64,000 nucleotides of DNA from Zonotrichia leucophrys gambelii. Lineage: Eukaryota > Chordata > Aves > Passeriformes > Passerellidae. Below, piece after piece: positions 56,501 to 64,000 of this stretch (positions are counted from its first letter, which is position 1; the number at the start of each line of letters is the position of its first letter). Below the pieces are notes generated by a model. It had not been told where the DNA came from, did not search any database, and was given only the letters and a program-made list of their open reading frames with translations. Made by a program: the position numbers and the translations under genes. The stretch is from contig NC_088176.1 of assembly GCF_028769735.1 (NCBI RefSeq), positions 18,778,501 to 18,842,500 on the forward strand. The letters run 5' to 3'.

Positions 56501-58374
56501 GTTTCCTTGCTCTCCCCTTCCCTGGAAATCACAGGTCATTGCTTGCAGCCACCTCTTTCCCAATAAAACTGTAACCAGTGAAGAGCCATAAAAACACTGG
56601 AGCACAGAAAGGCTGGGAATCTGATCGGGTGAGAAAGAACACACTGACAAAATGAGCATGAAACATCGTGGGAAGCAGTTTGGAGGGATCAGGCTGGGAC
56701 AGTGCAAGATAAGAGCTCCTGAAGGAAGATGGTGATGGCTTCAGAGACAGGGGTAAAGAAAGTGGTGACACGGTGCTGTGACAACTGCCAGCAATGTGGA
56801 GGGGAGTTTCTCAGAAAGATCTTTTTCCATAAAATAAACTTCTAAGTGAGAGCTGCAGAAGAAATGAAATTATGGACAGTCCTACTTCTGACCAGGGTCC
56901 CAGCTGTCACACGACTGCCTATGCTTGGCCAGGGCATACAGGAGTAAACAGGTGTCCTACCTGCTCCATGCCTCTGCCTCACCACCTGTAGGGAGAAGAC
57001 AGGACAGGCACTCACCCCACAGGCTGGAACAGACCCCATCAGCAGTGGCTCTTCTGCAGTGTGACTCTGTTGACATCAGGGAAAAACCTCTTCCTTAGCA
57101 AAGAAGAAAGGTATAATGTTTGTGATGCAAAGAGGGAAGATATTCCAATTTACCTTCGCCCTTGAAATGACAGGGGACTGGAAGTTTCCCTGGGAAGGCA
57201 CCCAAGTTTCTCCTTCAGTTTTGGGCAAATGAAAGGAAAATAGGAGTTTCGTATACTGGTAAAAGTCAAATAAGAAACTAAACAGGCAGATCAGCTGATT
57301 TTTTACTTAGAAATAACTATGTATTTTGTTATTATGTTTTTAGAGGTTTTTAGGCTCTGTATTTCATAATTTAATGACTTTGAAAAGAGTTCCAGGAGTT
57401 AAATATTTGGAAAAAAACTATTTTGAGGACAGGTGTTGCCATCCTATAAGCATGACTGAGATTTGCATGGACAGAGTCTGCCAATGCCCCTTTAAGCTGG
57501 CAGGCATCCGATGAAATGCAGAAGCAAAAGCTAGGGACCAGAGGGAGCCAGTGTCTTCTGGAGCTCCTTCTTCCCAGCACCCTGAAAGTTCTGTGACCAG
57601 ACACTGCTGGCATGAAACCCCACAGACTGCTTTCCACTGTGAGCTGGGAAAACCCCTGACACATGTGAATAACAGCAACAATCTCTATCATCTGTAGAAT
57701 ACAGAAAAACTGTGAGGCCCTGTAGAGAACTCTGTCTACTTGCTGTAAGGTCCACCTACCACAGGCCTCTGGCAAAAGTCAGCATCACCCTCCTCTGGCT
57801 TCCTCTTACAGCCCATTATTCCCTTATTTGAGCAGTGGCCTCACATCTTTGTTACCTGCATCTGGGCCCAGGGATGCTGAAGAGTTTGGGGGCAGCACTC
57901 TACCCTCAGCAATGTCACAGAGTCACCTGAGTGCTGCTTTCAGCTTGGCCAGAGCCAAGTCACACCAGGGTGATCCTGCCAGCATCTGTGGAGCCTCACA
58001 GAGGGTGAGTCCTGCTTGCTCAGCCTCTCTCCAGCCCCTGATTCTGCATGCAAAGAACACGAAGATCTTTTTTTCTTCATCTCCCCATTTCAATTCTGTC
58101 CATTTTCCATTCCTCCCATTCCTTATTCCTGAACACATGGGTGCAGCTCTGCTTGTAGAAATCCCATGGAGTTATTCCTGCTGCATCCCAGGGCAGTTTT
58201 CTCTAGATGGGGATCCTCCAATTTCTCACCTTACACCCTTTCCAAGAAGCTATCTCATGGCACTGCAGGAAGAGGGATTATTTGATCTCTATTAATTTAT
58301 TGATGGGAAGGAAGAGGGTGGAAATTGTAATGAAAGGGACAACCAGCAAGATGGCAAGGAAGGGAGGTTAAAAA
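53538..58374. other. Non-coding stretch, no gene recognised
   Basis: Nearly 5 kb of ordinary sequence. Frames up to 178 codons minus (56171-56707) and 155 codons plus (57828-58295) show no families. 53640-53790 carries GTGTTATTGTTATTGCAGAG and AATAATACTATAAGCC and may be a weak extension of island 17. 54640-54910 is AT-rich. One MIR-like element at 54376-54455 is listed separately. Confidence 0.5.
54376..54455 (+). mobile_element. MIR/CORE-SINE-like element
   Basis: AGAGTGACCTTGGGTAAGAC, then CATCTCTGTGTCTTGGTGTC, CTCATGCTCGAAC and AAAGAATATAAAT, matches in order the MIR block GTGACCTTGGGCAAG, CTCTGTGCCTCAGTTTC, CTCATCTGTAAAATGGG, ATAATA. It is diverged but collinear over about 80 bp. Confidence 0.6.
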
Positions 58375-58735
58375 TGAAATCATCATCTAATTGGCCTGCA
58401 GTGAATTATTCACATGTATAATCTTTTTAAAAAAAAAATTCAGCACAAGGCAATGCAAGTAAATGCTGTTCATGTTTAAAAGTCATTTCCATAAGTAAGT
58501 GCAATTTCTCTACTGTTTGCCCCTGTTTAATGAAGTGAAATCTTGTTTGCATTCCTCCCAATTTCCCAACGAAAGGCGCCCAAGCGTTTGCACCAAAATT
58601 ACTTGGCCCAAATTAAAACCCTCCAACACTTCAAAAAAAGGAGGAAAGGGGGGAAAAATCAGACTTATTTTTAAAATGCCTTAAGTGCATCCCAGCATCC
58701 TAATTTATTTTTAGACACTGGTTATTAAGAGTAGT
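58375..58735. promoter_or_regulatory. Candidate regulatory island 18
   Basis: A long AT-rich run with TCATCTAATTGGCC, AGTGAATTATTCACATG (a near-palindrome), ATGTTTAAAAGTCATTTCC and GTTTAATGAAGTG. CpG words AACGAAAGGCGCCCAAGCG lie inside AT-rich sequence, followed by AAAATTACTTGGCCCAAATT. Paired NFI-like TTGGC halves occur. The function is inferred. Confidence 0.48.
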
Positions 58736-58744
58736 AGTAAGTTT

Positions 58745-59060
58745 CCCCTTCTTTCTCGCTCTCTCTCTTATTTAAATGAATTTAATGGCAATAGATGCAA
58801 ATGTCTGGAAGAGGAAAATAGTTAACATTTATTTATTCTTACTGTTGTCTCTTCCCTGGCTGGTGTCATTAGAACAGTTCGTTGCATCCCATTCGCTCCC
58901 ATTAGCTCTGCTATCAGAGCCACCCAGCACGACTCCAGCACGGCTCGAAGTGCTTTCTGCGGCCCACATAGGGACTACATCATCATCTCCGAGGCACTGG
59001 CTTAATGACAAGAAAAAAAATCGGAATATATTGCACAGCGTTCTGGGGAAACAACAACAA
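58745..59060. promoter_or_regulatory. Candidate regulatory island 19
   Basis: ATTTAAATGAATTTAATGG is followed by a POU octamer ATGCAAAT at 58795-58802, then GTTAACATTTATTTATTC, CAGTTCGTTGCATCCC, CATTCGCTCCCATTAGC, a cluster of CpGs (58929-58970) and AAATCGGAATATATTGCAC. It adjoins island 18 across a CT run (58751-58770) and may be one element with it. The 88-109 codon frames are not supported. Confidence 0.48.
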
Positions 59061-59330
59061 AAACCGCTGCTGCCGTCGCTGCCACCCAATGCCACGTCCC
59101 CTTGACCTGGGGCATGGGTCCTGCTTCAGCTGGGCAGGGGACAGACAGACGGACTGGCTGTGGTGCCAGGGCAGGCATCCCTTCGCAATTCATTGATCCA
59201 GGCAATGTGCAGAGAAATTCGCCAACAGGGACCCGGAGTGCTTGGAAACGCGCTCGGGAGGACCCAGCAAGACTGGAATGGGTTCAAACAGCTGCTCGTC
59301 GCCAGCAGAATCATCACCCCAAAGCAGGGC
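59061..59330. other. CpG-enriched patch right of island 19
   Basis: CpGs recur in AACCGCTGCTGCCGTCGCTG, GACAGACGGACTGG, AATTCGCCAAC, CCCGGAGTGC, AACGCGCTCGGG and GCTCGTCGCC. This grades from the AT-rich islands into GC-rich DNA. No exon or promoter elements were recognised. Confidence 0.4.
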
Positions 59331-60145
59331 TGCCAGCCGGCTGACTCCTGGCTCCCTGGTGTGGGCAGGAGCAGTCAGCCAAGGCTGGTGGTGGGATGGA
59401 GGGTTTGCAGCCCCTTGCAGGATGAACCTTGAATTCCTTCAGTGCCCCTGCTGCTCCCTTTAGGAGAATTTCATAAAGCAAATCAAACCAGCTCACGTGT
59501 TTGAGCAACCACGTACCTCAGGGTCGCGTGGCTGGAGCTGGCAGCTCAGGCTGCCATGGGCGCCTGTCACCCTGCACACGTTGTCCCAGTCATTGGCCAC
59601 TGCTGCAGAGACAAGGGACTTTGCCCTAATCCTCCCCTGGGGAGCAGAGGCTGAGGGCCAGGACTGACAGCCCAGAGAGGCAGGTGCCCCAGTGCCAGAG
59701 AGAAATGGCCAAAATCCACCCTCCCTCTGAGCACTGGTGTCCTTTCTGACCCTCTGAATGTGCAAGTGGGCCTGGCCCACACCAGGGGGACAAAATCCCT
59801 TTGCAAGCAGGAGGAACATAACAGGTTGCTCACCCAGAGCACCAGCAGGTTTGGAGGTCTTGTGAGCCCTTCACTCCTCAGGGACACACAGGTGTGGGTG
59901 GTGGCAGGTATCAGAGAGGGAGAGCAGGGCTCGCTGGCAGGTTTGGCTGACAAAGCAGCATTTGGGAGGAGGAAGGACATGAGCATCTGCAGCGCTGACA
60001 CCAAGGGAGAGGCGCGGCTGTTGCAGGCAGGGATGGAGCCTGCGAAGGGCCCTCCCCCTCCGGAAAGTGCACATTGTCTCCCGTGATAACTTTTCTGCTG
60101 ACATAGGAGACACTTTACTGCAGAGTTGCACACAGCAAGTAGCTG
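59331..60145. other. Non-coding stretch, no gene recognised
   Basis: G+C-rich. The 234-codon minus frame (59567-60271) and the 108-codon plus frame (59760-60086) oppose each other and lack domains. A short dyad TGTCTCC/GGAGACA brackets GTGATAACTTTTCTGCTGAC at about 60073-60110. Confidence 0.5.
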
Positions 60146-60168
60146 CCCTCCCCCCCCGGCCCCTTCCC
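60146..60168 (-). other. G-quadruplex motif on the minus strand
   Basis: C runs of 3, 8, 4 and 3 (G on the minus strand) have loops of 1, 2 and 2. It lies immediately left of the small homeodomain-rich island. Confidence 0.7.
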
Positions 60169-60189
60169 ATCCTCTCCCCCTCTCTCCCT

Positions 60190-60250
60190 CTCCAGCATCA
60201 TTTACATCCTTAATTAGCTGTAATTCTGCAGTGCTCATTAGGGAAGGACT
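60190..60250. promoter_or_regulatory. Candidate short regulatory island 20
   Basis: About 60 bp: CATCATTTACATCCTTAATT, TAATTAGCT at 60209-60217, GTAATTCTGCAGTG and CTCATTAGG. Homeodomain cores are dense. It sits between a minus-strand and a plus-strand G-quadruplex motif. Its 9-mer TAATTAGCT is shared with 2541-2549 and with 33297-33305 (reverse). Confidence 0.45.
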
Positions 60251-60276
60251 GGAAAATATCAAGGAGCCCACAAGCA

Positions 60277-60309
60277 GGGGGCTTCAGGGGAATGGGAGGA
60301 AGAGGGGGG
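60277..60309 (+). other. G-quadruplex motif, overlapping CTCF-like word
   Basis: G5, G4, G3 and G6 runs have loops of 5, 3 and 7. The left end, AGCAGGGGGC, resembles the CTCF core but lacks the usual CC upstream and GC downstream, so CTCF binding is only a possibility. Confidence 0.6.
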
Positions 60310-60875
60310 TGCATCAGCCTGAGAGGGATACCCAAGGCTGGGTTGTGGAGTCAGAAGCCAGGAGCTACTTGCTTAATTCAAGTGGGATGGTCACACTAGT
60401 GTAGTCTGGGGACACTGATCCAGTGATGGGGTTAAAGAGGCCACACTGTCCCACCTAGAAAGGCAGAAGACCTATCCAGAGAATAACAGCATCTCACCAA
60501 GAGGACATGCTCTTACCTCCTTGCTCCCAGGTGATACCTCTCTGCTGGGTTATTCAGTGTCCCACACTCGTAAAGACAGGTGCAGGAAGAGGGCAATATT
60601 CCACTCCAATGCAGACAGCTAAACAAACTTGTCCTTTCCTGCAGCCTCATCAGGAATTTTCCAGCAAGGGGATTTTCCAGGAAAATTGCAGCTGACAGAA
60701 CTAAAGAACTTCTGCCAGGTGTGTGGCTGCACTGCAAACTTTGAGTTAGAGGAAGAAAGGCACAAAAATTACCCAGAAGAAAGTCTGAATGAGTTAACTG
60801 TTCTGTAAAGGAGCACTCTCTTGATGTAAAACAAGGAGGGGGTAAGCACTTTGAATTTGACTTCAATGACCAAAA
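60310..60875. other. Non-coding stretch, no gene recognised
   Basis: Ordinary sequence. A 117-codon minus frame has no family. Nothing else is supported. Confidence 0.55.
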
Positions 60876-60879
60876 ATCA

Positions 60880-61016
60880 TTTTAAAAAACCCAACCCAAC
60901 CCAAATTGAACCAACCAACCAAACAAACAAAATAACCCCACATAAACAAAAAAACCCCAAAACAATAAAAAAACTAAACGCAAAACAACTCCAAAAAAAC
61001 AAACACACCAAGAAAT
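60880..61016. repeat. A/C-rich low-complexity tract
   Basis: About 135 bp is almost entirely A and C with short periodic words (AACCC, AACC, AAAC). It resembles decayed (AAC)/(AACC) simple repeats or the A-rich remains of an insertion. No transposon body was recognised on either side. Confidence 0.85.
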
Positions 61017-61239
61017 AAGGGATCACAACTATAGCCAAACTTTGCATTCCAGGTTATTGAACAAAATATGTCCTCCAACCCCAAATGGGAAAACATTGTG
61101 AAGTTTTATTATTGCTTCAGATATTTGATATCATTACTTTGGGAAGCAGAAACAGACCCAGGCAGTTTCTAATCTAGAATCCCTTTTGCTCAGGAGTATA
61201 TTCACAGAGTCAGGTCCTCCCTCTTCAGTCTCAAGAGAC

Positions 61240-61390
61240 CTTCCCAAGACCATTAGGGAGGTACTATTGTCTCCTTTAGCTGGAGAATAGCTGAGACAAG
61301 GACATAAAGGAAATCTGTGGCAGAGCCAGGCAGTGACTCTAGATTTCCTGCTAATTCTCTTTGAACCACTAGTTATGAGTCATCCTTCTT
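61240..61390 (-). mobile_element. MIR/CORE-SINE-like element
   Basis: TACTATTGTCTCCTTTAGC, then GAATAGCTGAGACAAGGAC, GTGGCAGAGCCAGGCAGTG, AGATTTCCTGCTAATTC and GAACCACTAGTTATGAG, follow the reverse-strand order of a MIR (ATTATCCCCATTTTACAG, GAAACTGAGGC, GGCAGAGCCAGGATT, CTGACTC, AACCACTA). About 150 bp is preserved, making it the most complete MIR-like copy here. Confidence 0.65.
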
Positions 61391-61490
61391 TGTGGTCCAG
61401 CGTTTGTATGACCACTTGCACTTGCACTTCTGGGCACACACCTCACTGGGGTTTTCATTCACTGATGAGCTGTATCTTTGCTCTGGCTAG

Positions 61491-61837
61491 ATCACAGAAT
61501 ACTTTGGCTGGGAGGGACCTTAAATATCCACCAGTTCCAACCCCCCTGCCATGGGCAGGTACACCTTCCACTAGTCCAGGTTGCTCAAAGCCCCATCCAC
61601 CCTGGCATTGAACACTCCCAGGGATGGGCCATCCACAACTTCTCTGGGCAACCTGTGCCACTGTCTCACCATCTTCACAGTAAAATTTTTTTCCTGCCAT
61701 ATAATGCAAACATGACCTCTTTTGGTATGGAGCTGTACCCCCTTGTCCTACCACTACATGCTCTTGTAAAAAGCAAAATCTGTCTCCAGCTTACCTGTAG
61801 GTGCCTTTAGGAACTGGAAGGCACTATAAAGATATGC
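61491..61837 (-). mobile_element. CR1 LINE 3' end, best-preserved transposon
   Basis: Beginning with ATCACAGAATAC (the inverted tail repeat), the plus strand reads GGAGGGACCTTAAATATCC, AGTTCCAACCCCCCTGCCAT, GGTTGCTCAAAGCCCCATCC, AGGGATGGGCCATCCACAAC and CCTTGTCCTACCACTACATG, the classic bird CR1 tail in reverse. The element therefore lies on the minus strand, 5'-truncated, with about 350 bp of 3' sequence. The 99-codon minus-strand frame across it is a chance reading often misannotated in birds. A 25-bp tandem duplication follows at its truncated end. Confidence 0.95.
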
Positions 61838-61862
61838 ACTGGAAGGTGTTGTAAAGATATGC
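61813..61862. repeat. 25-bp tandem duplication at the CR1 truncation point
   Basis: ACTGGAAGG...AAAGATATGC is present twice back to back (61813-61837 and 61838-61862). The copies differ at a few central bases. The first copy is CR1 sequence (the GGTACTGGAAGG part of the tail), so the duplication happened during or after CR1 insertion. Confidence 0.85.
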
Positions 61863-63400
61863 ATATAAAAGTCTATCTGGGAACAAGTGAAGTTGATGAG
61901 GATGGTCTGTGGAAGTTCATTCTCCTACTTTTCACTTGCTAGCAATAAAGTGAACCTAGAGGTTGAGTTGTGCTGGTGTGTTCCACCAAAGGCAAAATGA
62001 CCACCAGCACATGTGGTATTATTTACAAATATGTGGGCATGTGCACAAATGGGCATTTGCACTTCAAAGTACTTTTCTCTTTAATCAAAATCCTCAAATT
62101 TCTGCTAGTGTCTAGAGGAAACTTATCACAACAGCTAATCAGAACAAGTTAATATGCCAGAACAAGTGAAGAGAAAACCCTAGTAAAGTACAACTTTATG
62201 GAAATGCCTAGGACTTTTGCAAAACAGCATTTCAGTGATTCATATTGTTTGCTCTGAGGAAGGTAACGAAAATAAAATGCTAGATCTGCATGCCTATTTG
62301 AGATATTCAGATGGAATAAGGAAAGAGGCCTTCCCTTTTCCTTTAGAAAGGAAACTGGCTTTAGAAGACAGTTGGCTTAAACCTCTGTGTGGCCTTGCTG
62401 AGCCCACACGACATGGGCAACTAGTAGGATTCTACAAAGGGTAAACTCCTGCTCGCAGACATCCACAGAGGAGTGTGGAAATGGAAAGAGACACTTGTGT
62501 TCCTTGTGTAGCTGCAAAAGGCAGCTCCTGGGCGATAGCTCATGCTTGCATGAAGCACTCTCCTGCCCCTAGCAGCCACTGATTTCCTTCAAAATGGCTC
62601 AAAAGTGTCTCCTGTAAATTGCCCGTTAGTGAGTACTTTGATACCTGGAGTACCAATGAATGGTGTCATTCCCACAACCTACTTACCATCATTACATTTT
62701 CCTCTTCTGTATTTCATCCTTCTACTAGAAAGCCTCAAGGAGCAGCAGGTATCTGCCTTCTGCCTTGCAGGAGTAGTGAGGAGACCTGAGTTCAGACAGA
62801 GTCTGGGATGAAGGCATGCTAAGCAAATGTCTAGAGAACCAGATAAAGTATGAATTACAGATAGGATATTCAAATATGAGCTGCCTTTCCCACAGTTTGG
62901 TGTCAGGGATGGCTGTACAGAGGTGAACCCAAAGCATAAAGTTGTGTTTCACATGACTGTCAGAACTGGAAGCAAATCTGCACCAGGGATGGATTGCCCT
63001 GTATGAGTAAATGGAAACGAGAAAAGAGGAACATACTAACATGCGCAGAGGCGTTGTATGCATGGATAGGCACTTGGGGGTTAAATTACATATGTGTATG
63101 CTTATTTGCATTTTCATGTGTGTTGGGTGTGCCTGACTCTGCACATAACTGTGGGCACATGCCAGGAGGGGAAGGACTACTCCCCAGGCTGCACACCAGA
63201 TAAGTGTGGGTAAGAGTTTCTGGACGGCTGCTGAATAGCTTGAGGCATCAGCTGTAAGGGCTTATTTCCAGTGCACAGTATTTTCCCCCACTAATGAAAC
63301 CATTTCTGCAAGCCTCCCTCAGGTGCCACACAGCAAATGTAACACCACGGAAGCATGAGGGAAGATTTCTGGTCACTCAGACTGTGGTAACTTGAGGAGA
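61863..63400. other. Non-coding stretch, no gene recognised
   Basis: Ordinary AT-leaning sequence. Frames up to 139 codons (minus, 62725-63144) show no families. No repeats or RNA genes were recognised. Confidence 0.55.
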
Positions 63401-64000
63401 AGCCTAACCCGTGAAAAGAAACCGCTCGTGTAATTTGCAGAGATATTTGGCTGACTGAACAGCCTCGCACTTTGCAAGTATTCTTTCAGTTTGCAGCAGC
63501 ATTTTCTCCCTGATTCTTTCACAGAGTCTTGGAAGAGACACAGATTTGTTCCACTCTAGCTTTCCTGGCATTATTGCATCGGGTGACTCCTGCCAGGAGA
63601 AGCTGAGAGGGGCAGAGCTCTGAACTGGCCCACCCTGCATCCCCACTCTGCTGCACACCAGGCTGCCTGCAGGGCTGTCACAGTCGGGGTCCTTACAGAT
63701 TTCAGCGACCCAGCTCTCCCCTCTGCACCCTTGCCCCAGTTCTGCAGCCAACTCAAAGCTTCTCCTGCCCTTCACCCTCCTGATAGGACTTGGCTTGCTC
63801 TCTGGCCCAGATCCAGACAGCGCTTTTGAGCATCTCCTCCTGAAACAGGTCCCCTCTCCCTCATCAGTCCGAGCCAAGCTTAACAGTGCCTCCTGCTGAA
63901 CCTGCTGGCGTGGCCAGCACCTCACTCCATGGGCATCCTGGGCTTTCCCACAGGAACTCAGGCAGTGAGAGGGAGGGTGATTTATAGCAATGAAAAGCAG
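63401..64000. other. Non-coding end of the window with an open minus-strand frame
   Basis: A 173-codon minus frame (63404-63925) ends in a helix-like, charged stretch (about the last 45 residues, with Arg, Glu, Lys and Leu), encoded at 63404-63545. I do not recognise a family and see no clear splice or start context. The plus strand keeps CpGs (AACCGCTCGTG, CCTCGCACTTTGC, CATCGGGTGAC), so the stretch could equally be a constrained non-coding element. Confidence 0.35.

Noticed and set aside
59567..60271. 234-codon minus-strand frame
   Set aside because: Runs through a G-quadruplex C tract and a homeodomain-rich AT segment, has low-complexity Gly/Arg parts, and shows no family resemblance.
60273..60282. 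CTCF site
   Set aside because: Only the AGCAGGGGGC core fits. Flanking positions differ from the usual motif and the G runs better explain the sequence.
61455..61754. 99-codon minus-strand frame
   Set aside because: It is a chance reading through the CR1 3' untranslated tail, a known source of spurious bird proteins.
1..64000. Prokaryotic-style systems (operons, CRISPR, attachment sites, toxin-antitoxin)
   Set aside because: CR1 and MIR-like repeats, microsatellites and the lack of dense genes show vertebrate nuclear DNA. No evenly spaced direct repeats with unique spacers were found.
1..64000. Endogenous retrovirus or LTR element
   Set aside because: No paired long terminal repeats, primer-binding site, polypurine tract next to an LTR start, or gag/pol-like reading was recognised.

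Overview
The window looks like bird nuclear DNA. The 3' tail of a CR1 LINE lies on the minus strand at about 61491-61837 and is close to the familiar avian CR1 tail. A second CR1 end, finishing in the octamer-type tail repeat, is at 7303-7400, and an older CR1 end is at 47740-47823. Between these are a few very decayed MIR/CORE-SINE-like pieces, short microsatellites and almost no young transposons, as expected of a compact sauropsid genome. A songbird is possible, but the sequence alone does not settle the order.

I find no protein-coding gene, tRNA, rRNA, known microRNA or CRISPR array. The longest open frames (239, 234, 216, 214 and 197 codons) lie in GC-rich DNA, have no recognisable domain, and overlap open frames of similar quality on the other strand. 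I read the whole 64 kb as intergenic or intronic.

What it does contain is a series of AT-rich islands about 100-400 bp long, dense in homeodomain (TAATTA, ATTAAT), POU octamer (ATGCAAAT), TCF/LEF (ATCAAAGG) and other factor sites, set in ordinary G+C-richer DNA. Examples are 2500-2690, 3640-3890, 5360-5600, 9880-10110, 13470-13745, 15570-15860, 19290-19460, 21460-21690, 29085-29285, 31885-31960, 33190-33560, 35085-35460, 44235-44415, 48775-49015, 50385-50600, 53280-53480, 58375-58735, 58745-59060 and 60190-60250. This spacing and style is what one sees in regulatory deserts around developmental transcription-factor genes. Conservation cannot be read from one sequence, so these are candidates. 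The target gene is not in the window and I do not name it.

The most distinctive structures are palindromic. They include a roughly 180-bp imperfect foldback at 40742-40922 flanked by an 8-bp direct repeat, a foldback relic with 10-bp terminal inverted repeats at 47586-47724, a hAT-like relic at 38166-38345, a perfect 15-bp-arm hairpin at 45180-45213 and a 12-bp-arm hairpin at 27640-27674. Other notable items are octamer pairs about 30 bp apart in two separate islands, a MEIS plus PBX/HOX composite at 5580-5594, and two opposite-strand G-quadruplex motifs bracketing a small homeodomain-rich island at 60.2 kb.
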